A stretch of 34,461 nt of DNA from an uncultured Bacteroidota bacterium (GCA_913062555.1 CAJXVU010000038.1:1-34461); one strand, 5' to 3'; positions 23,941 to 34,350 are shown, counted from the stretch's first letter. Notes: generated from the sequence alone by a model not told the origin. A program made the numbers and translations.

Positions 23941-26900
23941 TCAATTTGATACAACTTTTTTAATCCCTGTGCCTTTGTTTGTGGTTAATTTAATAAAGTA
24001 AAGTTGATCACTAAGCCCTCTAAAATCAATGCTTGTTTCAGCTTTTGATCCGCTATTATAATTGCGATCAATCCTTCTTTTTAATAAGGCTCCTTTGATA
24101 TCGAATACTTCTATGATGACATCAGTCTCATAGTAAAATTTATAATTAATAAATAAATCATTTTTAAACGGTACTGGATATGCTTCAAAAGTTGGGCTGT
24201 CAGAAATTGATGCTGTTGATAGGGAGGCGTCTTCACAGTCTATGAAATTATTTTCATCATTAAGAGGATAGGAATCCGGATTATAGTCAAGATTTAAACA
24301 GTCGCAGTTTAAAACGCATGTTACAGCTTGTGTTATAACATGGATGCCATTGGTGTTTTCAACATTAACAGGGCCGATGGTGTACTGGGTTGCATATTCC
24401 AAAGGACCGCTATTGTAATTGTAAAGAGCAGGGTCTGCTGTAAACATTCCTTCACCATCTAATGGGTAACTATCGCAACCAATGAAAGCATTAACTTCAC
24501 TCATGACATAAGGTTGGTATAAGATATATACTATGGTGACTTCACTCCCAGTGTAGTCAATAACAACATAACCTACATTAGTACCATTACTGGAGTATCC
24601 ACATTCTTCGGCTCCAGCATATAACAAAAGAATATATTGACCAGGCGAGTCATAATACGTTGTCCATCCCCACAGGTTAGAGTCAATTTTATCATCGGTT
24701 AAAAAGCAATCACTAAATTCTTTATTTTTTGCATAGGCAATTTCACAATTTATAGGCTCATCTTCTTCCCAATAGAAAGTAACGCTACAGCTGTCTTCTT
24801 TTGGGGTACTGTGTGGGCATAAATCATAAGTTTTGTAATAATAAGTTAGACTACGTTCACAACCATTAGTCAGTCTTTCGGTGCGATCTAATGTAACACC
24901 TTGACTTTCTCCACTACAGCCATCAGTTGCCGTAATATACCCATCGTCAATTAAACTTTGTCCGCTTGGTATATCTGCATCACTTGGGTTACACCCTAGG
25001 TCTGTGTTTTCAGAATAATTACAATATATTTTAGGAGTTTGAGTTTCTGTCCAAAAGAGTGTTTGTGTTATGGTAGTTTCCAAGTCACTACAATCAGTAA
25101 CTTTCCATGTTTTTGTTATTGAATGGATGCAGTCTTCAACAACTTCATCACCTATAGAAGGGAACCCGTCTACGACTTCCACACCACTACAGCCACCATC
25201 GAAAGTTGGGGTGTCAAAAATTAAACCATCAGGATTACAATCCAGATCTTTATCTTGAATGTCCGAAGTCTCTGAAGGCGCAGTATCATCTTCCGTCCAT
25301 GAGAGTGTTTGTGTCACCGTGGTTTCCAATTCACTACAATCGGTTACTTTCCATGTTTTAGTTTGCGAATGGTTACAACCATCGACCATTTCGGTGCCAA
25401 GAGAAGGAAAACCGTCTACGGCTTCCACATCGCTACAATCACCTTCGAAAGTAGGCGTGTCAAAAATGATACTGTCCGGATTACAACCCAGATCTTTATC
25501 TTGAACATTAGAAGTCTCTGAAGGCGCATTATCATCTTCCGTCCATGAGAGTGTTTGTGTCACTGTGGTCTCTAAATTACTGCAATCGGTTACTTTCCAG
25601 GTTTTAGTTTGGGAATGGTCACAGCCATCAATCATTTCGGAGCCAAGAGAAGGAAAACCATCTACGGCTTCCACATCGCTACATTCCCCATCAAAAGTTG
25701 GGGTGTCAAAAGTAATACTGTCTGGGTTACAACCCAGATCTTTATTTTGAATATCAGAAATCTCTGAAGGCGCAGTATCATCTTCCGTCCATGAGAGTGT
25801 TTGTGTCACTGTGGTTTCCAATTCACTACAATCGGTAACCTTCCATGTTTTAGTTTGGGAATGGTTGCAACCATCGATCATTTCGGTGCCAAGAGAAGGA
25901 AAACCATCTACGGCTTCTACATCACTACAATCACCATCGAAAGTAGGCGTGTCAAAAGCAATACTGTCTGGATTACAACCCAGATCTTTATCTTGAATAT
26001 CAGAAGTCTCTGAAGGCGCAGTATCATCTTCCGTCCATGAGAGTGTTTGTGTCACTGTGGTTTCTAAATCACTGCAATCGGTTACTTTCCATGTTTTAGT
26101 TTGGGAATGGTTACAACCATCGATCATTTCGGTTCCAAGAGAAGGAAAACCATCTACGACTTCCACATCGCTACAATCACCATCGAAAGTTGGGCTGTCA
26201 AAAGCAATACTGTCTGGGTTACAACCCAGATCTTTATCTCGAATATTAGAAGTCTCTGAAGGCGCATTATCATCTTCCGTCCATGAGAGTGTTTGTGTCA
26301 TTGTGGTTTCCAATTCACTACAATCGGTTACTTTCCAGGTTTTAGTTTGCGAATGGTTGCATCCATCAACTACTTCGGTTCCGAGAGAAGGAAACCCGTC
26401 TACGGCTTCCACATCACTACAATCCCCATCAAAACTTGGGGTGTCAAAAGCAATACTGTCCGGATTACAACCTAGATCTTTATCTTGAATATCAGAAGTC
26501 TCTGAAGGCGCAGTATCATCTTCCGTCCATGTATAAGTGACTTCACAAGTATCCGTTAAATCTCCGCAATCATCAGTAGCAGTAACTAGCCAAGTTTGAC
26601 TTTTTTCACAATCATCACCTTCCACACCATTTGTAGAAACAGCCGAGGTAATAGTTGCGCCACAATTATCACTAACACTACTAGCAGCAATGACGTCAGT
26701 GGCATCTGGGATAGAATCTGGATTACATCCAAGGTCTAATCCTGTTGTTGGACATGTTATCACAGGGGGAGTAGAATCTTCAGTCCAGGTATAAGTGACT
26801 TCACAAGTATCCGTTAAATCTCCACAATCATCAGTAGCTGTAACTAACCAAGTTTGGCTTTTTTCACAGCCATCACCTTCCACACCATTAGTAGAAACGG

Positions 26901-28680
26901 CCGATGTAATAGTTGCACTACAATCGTCATCTACACTGCTAGCCGCAATGACGTTACTGGCATCTGGGATAGAATCTGGGTTACATCCAAGGTCTAATCC
27001 TGTTGATGGACATGTTATCACAGGGGGAGTAGAATCTTCAGTCCAGGTATAAGTCACATTACAATTGGCAGTATTATCGCAATTATCGGTAACCACGACA
27101 TTGAAGACTTGTGTTTTTGTACAGTCACCAGTGATGTCACCCGCAGTAGCAACAACAGATTTCACGCCGCAATTATCATCGGTAATGACAGCATCCTCCG
27201 CATCACCAGTAGTTGGTAAAGTTGGATTACAGTCCAGATCGATAGGATCGACTGGACAGTTGATAGTTGGTGGTGTGTTATCATTTACTGTAATAAATTG
27301 TTCACAAGTTGTGAATTCTACATCATCAAAAAATAGGGTGTATGTTCTGGTGAAACTAGCGCCATCTCCATCACCACAAATATCGGTATCACCATCATCA
27401 GAACTTGACATAGTAACTGTGGCTCCACAAGATTCAATATCTAAAAAGACATCATCAGGACTCGTAAGTGCATCTGGAATGTCGCAACCTTTTATTTCGA
27501 TTTCAGTTAAGTCGCACGTTGCGGCTAAAGTACAAGGTAAAAGCACTGCCGTTTCAGTATCTACATCAGAAAAAACATCTTGATCAAGATCAGTCAATCC
27601 TTTCGCAAATGCCACATTGGTAACAAATTCTGCAACAATATCTGCTGCTGTAATAGTATAGGACCCGGTAAATATCCAAGTCTCTCCGGTTTCGAGGATA
27701 TCATCTCCATCATCACCCGTGTAGACAGTGAGATCTCCAATCTTGTCATCTGTTACAATAATATCTGTGATATCCGCAGATCCAGAATCTAAAGAGACCG
27801 CATATTGGTAATTTATTATATCTCCAACTGTAGAAAATGGATCGCCTGAAGTAATGGTTTTATCTATGAGTAAATCAGAAGGGGTTACACAAGACCCGTT
27901 TTGGGTTATATGATTATAAGTAAAGGTGTGTTCGTTATCTGAATTATCTGTAAAAATTAAAATATAAGTTCCAGCCTTAATTGTATCAACGAAATATTCA
28001 TCACCAACGCCTCCTGTCAAGACCTCACCTTCATCAATTGTGTGACCAGTACCTTCTGGTGCTGGTTCCAAATTAAAGATGTCACTATTTCCAAAGGCAA
28101 CTAAAGTATAGGGGCCACAATTACCAACATCTTCTAAAGTCATCGAAAAATAACTATTACTTGAATTACAATTCTGTCCAGTTTCAATATCTTGAAAAAT
28201 AATTCTAAGACATCCATCGTCAGAAGTTTGCCCACAGCCAATACTCTCTGCAATATCATAATTTGCAGGACAATCTTGAGGATCATGAGGTATTCCCGAA
28301 GAATATGTAAGGGTTATATTCCCATTTCCTCCTCCATCATCACTTATAAAATTGTATGTAATACCATCTATTGTAAAAGAGCCGCCAGAACAATCCGTTT
28401 CATCTCCACCAATTAATACGCCACCATGAGCAACAACAAAATCGCATGCCACAGTTTGGTCAGCCGCGGCATTACCTGCTTCAAATTCAACTGTTAATGC
28501 TAAATCACCATTATGACTAATACATTGATAGTTACTTGGGCATTGTCCATAGAACTCTGAAACACCAAAAATTAAAAAAGTCAAAAATAACAACACACGC
28601 TTTTTGACTCTAGATAATGAAAATAAATTAGTAGCAGTTTTTACAAAATTTTGACATGAATTAATAGCATCGTTTTTCAT
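23941..28680 (-). CDS. Large secreted multi-repeat protein with T9SS type-A sorting domain
   Basis: I chose the ATG at 28680 (1579 residues). It places a signal-type hydrophobic stretch near residue 30-45 (VLLFLTFLIFGVSEFYGQ); an ATG at 28731 would push it further in. In order: an unassigned Cys-containing region (about 46-260); a DUF7507/DUF11-like domain (about 269-365, LLIDKTITSGDPFSTVGDIINY); HYR/Ig-like repeats (467-548, 549-634, 635-720); six 82-residue repeats (721-1212); a diverged repeat (about 1213-1310); and a last approx. 80-residue type-A sorting domain (YPVPFKNDLFINY ... FIKLTTNKGTGIKKVV). It is probably displayed on or released from the cell surface as an adhesin or matrix protein; this role is inferred. 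Paired cysteines in each repeat suggest disulfides. The N-terminus before the signal is longer than usual. Confidence 0.85.
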   Translation of the reverse strand: MKNDAINSCQNFVKTATNLFSLSRVKKRVLLFLTFLIFGVSEFYGQCPSNYQCISHNGDLALTVEFEAGNAAADQTVACDFVVAHGGVLIGGDETDCSGGSFTIDGITYNFISDDGGGNGNITLTYSSGIPHDPQDCPANYDIAESIGCGQTSDDGCLRIIFQDIETGQNCNSSNSYFSMTLEDVGNCGPYTLVAFGNSDIFNLEPAPEGTGHTIDEGEVLTGGVGDEYFVDTIKAGTYILIFTDNSDNEHTFTYNHITQNGSCVTPSDLLIDKTITSGDPFSTVGDIINYQYAVSLDSGSADITDIIVTDDKIGDLTVYTGDDGDDILETGETWIFTGSYTITAADIVAEFVTNVAFAKGLTDLDQDVFSDVDTETAVLLPCTLAATCDLTEIEIKGCDIPDALTSPDDVFLDIESCGATVTMSSSDDGDTDICGDGDGASFTRTYTLFFDDVEFTTCEQFITVNDNTPPTINCPVDPIDLDCNPTLPTTGDAEDAVITDDNCGVKSVVATAGDITGDCTKTQVFNVVVTDNCDNTANCNVTYTWTEDSTPPVITCPSTGLDLGCNPDSIPDASNVIAASSVDDDCSATITSAVSTNGVEGDGCEKSQTWLVTATDDCGDLTDTCEVTYTWTEDSTPPVITCPTTGLDLGCNPDSIPDATDVIAASSVSDNCGATITSAVSTNGVEGDDCEKSQTWLVTATDDCGDLTDTCEVTYTWTEDDTAPSETSDIQDKDLGCNPDSIAFDTPSFDGDCSDVEAVDGFPSLGTEVVDGCNHSQTKTWKVTDCSELETTMTQTLSWTEDDNAPSETSNIRDKDLGCNPDSIAFDSPTFDGDCSDVEVVDGFPSLGTEMIDGCNHSQTKTWKVTDCSDLETTVTQTLSWTEDDTAPSETSDIQDKDLGCNPDSIAFDTPTFDGDCSDVEAVDGFPSLGTEMIDGCNHSQTKTWKVTDCSELETTVTQTLSWTEDDTAPSEISDIQNKDLGCNPDSITFDTPTFDGECSDVEAVDGFPSLGSEMIDGCDHSQTKTWKVTDCSNLETTVTQTLSWTEDDNAPSETSNVQDKDLGCNPDSIIFDTPTFEGDCSDVEAVDGFPSLGTEMVDGCNHSQTKTWKVTDCSELETTVTQTLSWTEDDTAPSETSDIQDKDLDCNPDGLIFDTPTFDGGCSGVEVVDGFPSIGDEVVEDCIHSITKTWKVTDCSDLETTITQTLFWTETQTPKIYCNYSENTDLGCNPSDADIPSGQSLIDDGYITATDGCSGESQGVTLDRTERLTNGCERSLTYYYKTYDLCPHSTPKEDSCSVTFYWEEDEPINCEIAYAKNKEFSDCFLTDDKIDSNLWGWTTYYDSPGQYILLLYAGAEECGYSSNGTNVGYVVIDYTGSEVTIVYILYQPYVMSEVNAFIGCDSYPLDGEGMFTADPALYNYNSGPLEYATQYTIGPVNVENTNGIHVITQAVTCVLNCDCLNLDYNPDSYPLNDENNFIDCEDASLSTASISDSPTFEAYPVPFKNDLFINYKFYYETDVIIEVFDIKGALLKRRIDRNYNSGSKAETSIDFRGLSDQLYFIKLTTNKGTGIKKVVSN
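25045..26520 (-). repeat. Six tandem 246-bp repeats (82 residues each)
   Basis: Units run 26275-26520, 26029-26274, 25783-26028, 25537-25782, 25291-25536 and 25045-25290 with no indels. Each encodes DxAPSE...DLGCNPDS...GDCSDVE...DGCNHSQTKTWKVTDCS...TQTLSWTE, with four cysteines (at unit positions 18, 34, 54 and 67). The first five are nearly identical; the sixth has more changes, including one that alters the LGC motif to LDC. Confidence 0.95.
26521..27282 (-). repeat. Three HYR-like repeats (two of 86, one of 82 residues) upstream of the tandem array
   Basis: Units 26521-26778 and 26779-27036 (258 bp each) encode nearly the same sequence starting DSTPPVITCP and ending TYTWTE. Unit 27037-27282 is a more diverged 82-residue form starting DNTPPTINCP. 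All share the LxCNP core with the 82-residue array and are its likely ancestors. Confidence 0.85.
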
Positions 28681-29096
28681 AGCAAATGATTTTAAAATAA
28701 AACATACATTTTGTATATAGGGAATATACATAGAGCGATTTAATTAGTAAGATGCTTTGTTAGCAATAAAGAAATGTCTCTAACTTTAGAAATTAATCTA
28801 TAGTCATTGAGAAGTTGAAAGGTTAATTACAAAGACCAACTTAACTCATTAAATTGTTCTAAATTTAATAAGACTAGCTAGTACAAAAGAGAAGATTTTC
28901 CCTTAACTTCACTTAAATAACATTTTCTTTTAAAACATATTTCTAATGTCCATCTACAAATCATAAGATTGTAAGAACTGTAAAACATGGGGCATTAAAA
29001 GAATAAATGCTATTAAACAAAATTAAAATACACTGACGGAAACTAGTGTATTCCTCTTAAAGATAGTGAATTACAATTAAAACAGCAAATTTTTTT
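28681..29096. other. 416-bp AT-rich intergenic region
   Basis: This is the only gene-free stretch longer than 300 bases. It must hold the promoter of the large T9SS cargo gene near its left end, but I find no full TAnnTTTG match there (TATGTTTT is the closest). A weak hairpin near the right end may end the transporter gene. No ORF, tRNA or long repeat is visible; a small RNA cannot be excluded. Confidence 0.6.
29027..29052 (-). terminator. Weak candidate terminator after the queuosine-precursor transporter gene
   Basis: An 8-bp stem (29027-29034 with 29045-29052) and a 10-base loop are followed on the minus strand by a U-rich stretch. The stem is AT-rich, so stability is modest. Confidence 0.4.
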
Positions 29097-29819
29097 TTAA
29101 ATATTCAGGTTTTGCGAGTCTAAGGAAATTTCTTCGTTAATTTTTAAATTGAAACGTTTTCTGAAGAGATATACGCCTAAATAAAGGAAAGGGGTATCTA
29201 TAAGTGCAATGAAGATTTTAAATAAAAACCCCGCTATTAGTAAACCATAAAATTTGTCCCAATCAATGATACTGAAGCTGCATAATAAGATTAATACTGT
29301 AAAGGTATCTACAAATTGTGATAAAAACGTCGAAAAATTATTCCGCAACCATAAATGTTTGCCTTTTGTGAGGCGTTTCCAATAGTGATAAATTTGAATA
29401 TCAAAAAACTGAGCCAACAAATAGGCCATCATACTTGCGCCAACGGCTAAAATTGTTTGTCCAAATACCGTTGAGAAAAGTTTGTCATTCACAGGAGACC
29501 AGTCGGTAGCTGGAACTATATTTGCGATATAGATAATAAGTACCGAAAATAAAGAGGCAAAAATACCAACCACTACAATTTGATTGGCTTTTTTTTTGCC
29601 ATAAATCTCACTAATTAAATCTGTAATTAAAAAAGTAATGGGATAAGGCAATATGCCAACAGAGATCTCAAATAGTTTTGTTCCGAAAATTTCGATGTCA
29701 AAGGGATACCAATAAAAAAATTTTTGAAAAATTAAATTAGAAACAACTAGAGATGTAATAAATAAAGCCCCTAAAAGCAGGTATATACGCTGTGCAAGAA
29801 GCTTGTCTTTTAATGTCAT
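29097..29819 (-). CDS. Queuosine precursor transporter (YhhQ/VUT family)
   Basis: The 240-residue protein has about six hydrophobic membrane helices and the family motifs: ISVGILPYPITFLITDLISEIYGKKKA near residue 50-76, MMAYLLAQFFDIQIYHYWK, and the FLSQFVDTF core. YhhQ carries the queuosine precursors preQ0/preQ1 across the inner membrane so they can be used in tRNA wobble modification. It stands alone, divergent from the folK fusion across 74 bases. No queuosine synthesis gene is in the window, so a salvage role is likely but not shown. The exact substrate specificity is inferred from the family. Confidence 0.93.
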   Translation of the reverse strand: MTLKDKLLAQRIYLLLGALFITSLVVSNLIFQKFFYWYPFDIEIFGTKLFEISVGILPYPITFLITDLISEIYGKKKANQIVVVGIFASLFSVLIIYIANIVPATDWSPVNDKLFSTVFGQTILAVGASMMAYLLAQFFDIQIYHYWKRLTKGKHLWLRNNFSTFLSQFVDTFTVLILLCSFSIIDWDKFYGLLIAGFLFKIFIALIDTPFLYLGVYLFRKRFNLKINEEISLDSQNLNI

Positions 29820-29893
29820 TTAATAAATTGTGAATAAATACGGAGAGTAAATATAACCTATTAATTTTTGTTTTAGTTATTTTGCGTTTACTT

Positions 29894-31036
29894 ATGAATC
29901 AACCTAAAAAAGTTTTCATTTCGTTAGGGAGCAACCAAGGCGAGAAGTTTAGATATTTGCAACAAGCCATTGATCTTATTCATCAAAAAATTGGTGGGAT
30001 TAAGCAAATCTCTAAAGTGTATGCCTCGGCAGCTTTTGGTTTTGAGGGAGATGAATTTTTAAATGCCTGCATAAGTGTTGAGACCGAATTAAAGCCTAGA
30101 AAAGTATTAACTCAATTGCTTGCTATTGAAAAGACTTTAGGGAGAATACGTACTAACAAGAAAAGCTACGAATCTCGGATTATTGATTTAGACATGATTT
30201 TTTATGAAGATGAGATTGTTGCAACCAAAACCTTAAGCCTTCCACATCCTGAAATGCATAAACGAAAGTTTGTTTTACTGCCATTAAATGATATTGGATC
30301 TGATGTTGTACATCCTAAGAAGAAAAAAGATATTGCAACACTTCTAAATAAATGTAAGGATAAAAGTCGGCCAGAACCAATTAATCTTTGGTTGAAAAAC
30401 CCATCGCGATCATATGATTTTTCAAAATATAATTTCATTGCTATAGAAGGAAATATAGGTGCAGGAAAAACAAGTTTAGCAATAAAAATGGCGAATGATT
30501 TTAATGCAAAAGTCGTGTTGGAACGCTTTGCCGATAATCCGTTTTTACCTAAATTTTATGAAGAGCCTGAGCGTTATGCTTTTACCTTAGAGATGTCTTT
30601 TTTAGCCGATCGCTACCAACAAATAAGTGATGATTTATCTCAGTTAGATTTGTTTAAAGATTTCATTATTAGTGATTATGATGTTTTTAAGTCTTTGATA
30701 TTTTCAAAAATAACCTTGCCGGAAGATGAGTTTATGTTGTATAGAAAATTGTTTTATCAGGTATATAAGGACATCGCAAAGCCAGATTTGTATGTGTATT
30801 TATATCAAAACACGGAACGTCTTCAGGCGAATATCAAGAAACGAGGTAGAGATTATGAGCAAAATATTCAGAATTCATATTTGGAAAAAATCAATTCAGG
30901 ATATTTAGAATTCCTTAAAAGCCACAAAGAGATCAATGTAAAAATCATTGATATTTCCGATAAAGATTTTGTGACATCAAGACAAGATTATCTCGATATT
31001 TTAGATAAGGTTGCCCAAGCCATTTCTACAGACTAA
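29894..31036 (+). CDS. folK: FolK (HPPK) fused to a deoxynucleoside-kinase domain
   Basis: I chose the ATG at 29894 (380 residues); a TTG at 29882 would only add MRLL. Residues 7-142 are HPPK, which pyrophosphorylates 6-hydroxymethyl-dihydropterin in folate synthesis. It starts FISLGSNQGEK, with metal-binding Asp98 and Asp100 in RIIDLDMIFY and the LPHPEMHKRKFVLLPL motif. Residues about 180-380 are a deoxynucleoside-kinase domain with P-loop GNIGAGKT (186-193), an LERF motif (Glu210) and the KKRGRDYEQ lid. At the place of the usual D/E-R-S motif the kinase half reads SDYDVFKS (260-267). Its stop overlaps the converging TrmH gene by four bases. I recall this fusion as common in Flavobacteriaceae. 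Confidence 0.93.
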   Translation: MNQPKKVFISLGSNQGEKFRYLQQAIDLIHQKIGGIKQISKVYASAAFGFEGDEFLNACISVETELKPRKVLTQLLAIEKTLGRIRTNKKSYESRIIDLDMIFYEDEIVATKTLSLPHPEMHKRKFVLLPLNDIGSDVVHPKKKKDIATLLNKCKDKSRPEPINLWLKNPSRSYDFSKYNFIAIEGNIGAGKTSLAIKMANDFNAKVVLERFADNPFLPKFYEEPERYAFTLEMSFLADRYQQISDDLSQLDLFKDFIISDYDVFKSLIFSKITLPEDEFMLYRKLFYQVYKDIAKPDLYVYLYQNTERLQANIKKRGRDYEQNIQNSYLEKINSGYLEFLKSHKEINVKIIDISDKDFVTSRQDYLDILDKVAQAISTD

Positions 31037-31563
31037 GGTTTGAGTTTACTAAATAAGTCCCAAATTACTATTCCTGCACTTACCGATATGTTTAGGGAAT
31101 GCTTTGTGCCGTATTGCGGAATTTCAATCACAGTATCACTAGCACTTACCACGTCTTGAGTCACGCCTTTAACCTCATTACCAAAAACTATGGCGTATGT
31201 TGTATTTGGTTCTGGTGTGAAATTATGGAGCATTGTTGCATTTTCGGCTTGCTCAATGCTTAATATTTTAATTTTGGAGGCTTTCAGTGACTCAATTAAT
31301 TCCAATGTGCTTTCGGCATAGCTCCAATCGACAGTATCAGTACTTCCAAGTGCTGTTTTATGAATGTCTTTATGAGGTGGCTGTGCGGTAATGCCACAGA
31401 GATAAATTTTCTCAATTAAAAAGGCATCACTCGTTCTAAATACAGATCCAATATTGTTTAGACTTCTGATATTATCTAAAACAACTATAATGGGTGTTTT
31501 TGAAGATTTCTTGAACCCTTCAACGCTTAATCGGTCTAACTCACTATTTTTTAATTTACGCAT
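31033..31563 (-). CDS. TrmH/SpoU-family RNA 2'-O-methyltransferase
   Basis: The 176-residue protein has the three SPOUT motifs of the TrmH group: motif 1 NIRSLNNIGSVFRTSDAF, motif 2 IVFGNEVKGV and motif 3 IPQYGTKHSLNISVSAGI, which form the trefoil-knot SAM site. It transfers a methyl group to ribose in tRNA or rRNA; the target base is not evident. It lacks the extra N-terminal L30e-like domain of RlmB and is short. It converges on the folK fusion with a 4-base overlap. A sequence that reads TATTTTTG on the minus strand (31651-31658) is a possible -7 box 87 bases upstream. Confidence 0.92.
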   Translation of the reverse strand: MRKLKNSELDRLSVEGFKKSSKTPIIVVLDNIRSLNNIGSVFRTSDAFLIEKIYLCGITAQPPHKDIHKTALGSTDTVDWSYAESTLELIESLKASKIKILSIEQAENATMLHNFTPEPNTTYAIVFGNEVKGVTQDVVSASDTVIEIPQYGTKHSLNISVSAGIVIWDLFSKLKP

Positions 31564-31683
31564 ATATTGTCAACAATTGTAGATAACTTAAAGGCTATTA
31601 ATTGTTTAAAAAATCAAATATTAATTACTTTAGCCTTCTAGCTATGGCTACAAAAATAATACTATTTATAAAACAGATTACCA

Positions 31684-34293
31684 TTGGCAAAAAAAACTAA
31701 AAAAGTAACACCATTAATGCAGCAGTATAATGCTATTAAGGTAAAGTACCCTGATGCGATGCTGCTTTTTAGAGTAGGGGATTTTTACGAAACCTTTGGT
31801 AAAGACGCAGTTAAGGCTTCTAGAATTTTAGGAATTATTTTAACCAAACGCGGTGCGGGAAGTGAAAGTGAAACGGAGTTGGCTGGATTTCCACATCATT
31901 CTATAAACACCTATTTGCCTAAATTGGTTAAAGCGGGAGAACGCGTGGCTATTTGTGATCAGTTGGAAGATCCAAAAGCAACAAAAACCATTGTAAAAAG
32001 AGGGGTTACTGAACTGGTGACGCCAGGAGTTGCTCTGAATGATGAAGTGTTGCACTCCAAAACCAATAACTTTTTAGCTTCAGTATATTTCGGAAAATAT
32101 ATTGGGGTATCCTTTTTGGATGTCTCAACAGGAGAGTTTTTAACTTCTCAAGGGAATGCTGAGTATATTGATAAGCTATTACAAAATTTTAATCCCAGTG
32201 AAGTTTTAATTGAAAAACAAAAGCGAAATGCTTTTACTGAGGCTTTTGGGAATAATTTTCATACGTTTTATTTAGAAGATTGGGTGTATCAAGACGATTA
32301 TGCAAATGAAACCCTATGCAATCATTTTAAAACAAAATCTCTACAGGGCTTTGGAATAGGCGATTTGTATGAAGGTATTGTAGCTTCAGGATCAATATTA
32401 CATTATCTTGGAGAGACCCAGCACCATAAATTGCAACACATTACAGCTATTCATAGAATTGCTGAAGATGAATATGTATGGATGGATCGATTTACCATTC
32501 GGAATTTAGAATTGTATCATTCTACAAATGCCAATGCGGTGACCCTTATTAATGTTATTGATAAAACCATTTCCCCAATGGGCGGGCGTTTACTTAAGCG
32601 CTGGCTGGCATTACCACTAAAAAATGTTGAAAAAATTAGAAGCAGGCATGAAGTGGTTCAATATCTTTTAGATAATGACATTACCCTTCAAAAGGTACAG
32701 CATCAAATTAAGCAAGTTGGAGACATTGAACGTTTAATTTCTAAGGTTGCCACTGCAAAAGTTAGTCCGCGTGAAGTAATTCAGCTTAAAAACTCATTAG
32801 AAGCGATTGTCCCAATAAAGGCTTTAGCGAGTAATTGTGAGAATGATGCTTTAAAACTTATTGGAGCTAATATTCAGGATACTGATGTGCTTCGCGAAAA
32901 AATCAAGGAAACTTTAAATGAAGAAGCTCCTGTTAATATATTAAAAGGAAATACGATTGATTCTACATTTTCTTCAGAACTGAAAGAATTACGCGATATG
33001 GCATTTTCAGGGAAAGATTATCTGGATAAAATGCTGCAACGTGAAAGTAAAAGTACAGGTATTCCTTCGTTAAAAATAGCCTCAAATAATGTGTTTGGTT
33101 ATTATATAGAAGTAAGAAACACACATAAAGATAAGGTTCCTGAAGAATGGATTCGTAAACAAACATTGGTGAATGCTGAGCGTTATATTACCGAAGAATT
33201 GAAAGTGTATGAGTCAAAAATTCTTGGCGCCGAAGAACGTATTCTTGCCATAGAGCAACAACTGTTTGCCGAATTGGTAAGCTGGATGCATCAGTTTATA
33301 AAACCCGTACAACAAAACGCACAAAGTATTGGGCAATTGGATTGTTTGTGCGGTTTTGCACAGTTAGCCAAAGAAAATAGTTATGTGTACCCTATTATTG
33401 ACGATTCATTTGATTTAGAGATAAAAGAAGGTCGTCATCCTGTGATTGAAAAACAATTGCCACTAGGCGATTCTTATATCACAAATGATGTGTTTCTAGA
33501 TAGAACAACACAACAAATAATCATGATTACTGGACCTAATATGTCTGGTAAGTCGGCTATTTTGCGCCAAACAGCCTTAATAGTTCTCTTGGCACAAATG
33601 GGGAGTTTTGTACCCGCTAAGGCGGTCCGAATTGGATTGGTGGATAAAATATTCACCAGAGTAGGAGCAAGCGATAATATCTCGATGGGTGAATCTACAT
33701 TTATGGTAGAAATGAATGAAACCGCTTCTATTTTGAATAATATTTCAGATCGCAGTCTTGTACTGTTGGATGAAATAGGACGAGGTACAAGTACTTATGA
33801 TGGGATTTCAATTGCTTGGGCAATAAGTGAATATTTGCATGAACACCCATCAAAAGCAAAAACATTATTTGCCACACATTACCATGAGCTTAATGAAATG
33901 ACTGAAACTTTTGATCGCATTAAAAATTTCAATGTTTCGGTAAAAGAATTAAAGGATAATGTCTTATTTCTTAGAAAACTGGTGGCTGGAGGAAGTGAAC
34001 ACAGTTTCGGAATTCATGTGGCTAAAATGGCAGGAATGCCCCAACAGGTAATTCATCGTGCCAATAAAATATTAAAACAGTTAGAAAAATCACATTCCAG
34101 TGAGGAGCTTACTGATAAGGTGAAGTCTTTAAATGATGAAATGCAGTTGAGTTTTTTCAATTTGGATGATCCTCTTTTAGAGGAGATTAAAGATGAGATT
34201 TTGCACATCGATATTAATACATTAACACCTGTTGAGGCCTTGATGAAGCTCAATGAAATTAAGAGAATGTTAGTTAAAAAGAAGCAGGCATAA
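31684..34293 (+). CDS. mutS: DNA mismatch repair protein MutS
   Basis: MutS recognises mismatches and starts strand-directed repair. The 869-residue protein begins at TTG; the next in-frame ATG (codon 12) would cut off the [10 protein letters not shown] start that I recall in flavobacterial homologues. It has the mismatch-binding Phe34-x-Glu36 (VGDFYETFG), the connector and lever domains, Walker A GPNMSGKS (617-624), Walker B LLDEIGRG (Asp696, Glu697), FATHYHEL and a C-terminal dimerisation part. Length is normal. It is divergent from the TrmH gene and followed by a tRNA gene with its own promoter. Confidence 0.98.
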   Translation: MAKKTKKVTPLMQQYNAIKVKYPDAMLLFRVGDFYETFGKDAVKASRILGIILTKRGAGSESETELAGFPHHSINTYLPKLVKAGERVAICDQLEDPKATKTIVKRGVTELVTPGVALNDEVLHSKTNNFLASVYFGKYIGVSFLDVSTGEFLTSQGNAEYIDKLLQNFNPSEVLIEKQKRNAFTEAFGNNFHTFYLEDWVYQDDYANETLCNHFKTKSLQGFGIGDLYEGIVASGSILHYLGETQHHKLQHITAIHRIAEDEYVWMDRFTIRNLELYHSTNANAVTLINVIDKTISPMGGRLLKRWLALPLKNVEKIRSRHEVVQYLLDNDITLQKVQHQIKQVGDIERLISKVATAKVSPREVIQLKNSLEAIVPIKALASNCENDALKLIGANIQDTDVLREKIKETLNEEAPVNILKGNTIDSTFSSELKELRDMAFSGKDYLDKMLQRESKSTGIPSLKIASNNVFGYYIEVRNTHKDKVPEEWIRKQTLVNAERYITEELKVYESKILGAEERILAIEQQLFAELVSWMHQFIKPVQQNAQSIGQLDCLCGFAQLAKENSYVYPIIDDSFDLEIKEGRHPVIEKQLPLGDSYITNDVFLDRTTQQIIMITGPNMSGKSAILRQTALIVLLAQMGSFVPAKAVRIGLVDKIFTRVGASDNISMGESTFMVEMNETASILNNISDRSLVLLDEIGRGTSTYDGISIAWAISEYLHEHPSKAKTLFATHYHELNEMTETFDRIKNFNVSVKELKDNVLFLRKLVAGGSEHSFGIHVAKMAGMPQQVIHRANKILKQLEKSHSSEELTDKVKSLNDEMQLSFFNLDDPLLEEIKDEILHIDINTLTPVEALMKLNEIKRMLVKKKQA

Positions 34294-34320
34294 AAAAATG
34301 TATTTTTTTTACGAAAAGCC

Positions 34321-34350
34321 TTTGGTATTATTAGAATTGTTTTAAATTTG
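34321..34350 (+). promoter_or_regulatory. Promoter of the tRNA-Gly gene
   Basis: TTTG at 34321-34324, an 18-base spacer, then TAAATTTG at 34343-34350 followed by CA. Both boxes fit the Bacteroidota consensus. The tRNA starts about 35 bases downstream, leaving a short 5' leader. Confidence 0.68.

Noticed and set aside
25070..26488. Long plus-strand ORFs with repeated serine-rich sequence opposite the T9SS cargo gene
   Set aside because: They repeat every 246 bases exactly with the minus-strand units and have no export signal or family features. They are mirror frames of a low-complexity repeat.
25045..27282. CRISPR array or mobile-element repeat
   Set aside because: The repeats are 246-258 bp, direct, contiguous and in frame within one gene; there are no spacers, cas genes or inverted ends.
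34294..34320. A-run / T-run hairpin after mutS
   Set aside because: The only pairing is A with T in a 6-7 bp stem, likely a chance product of AT-rich sequence.
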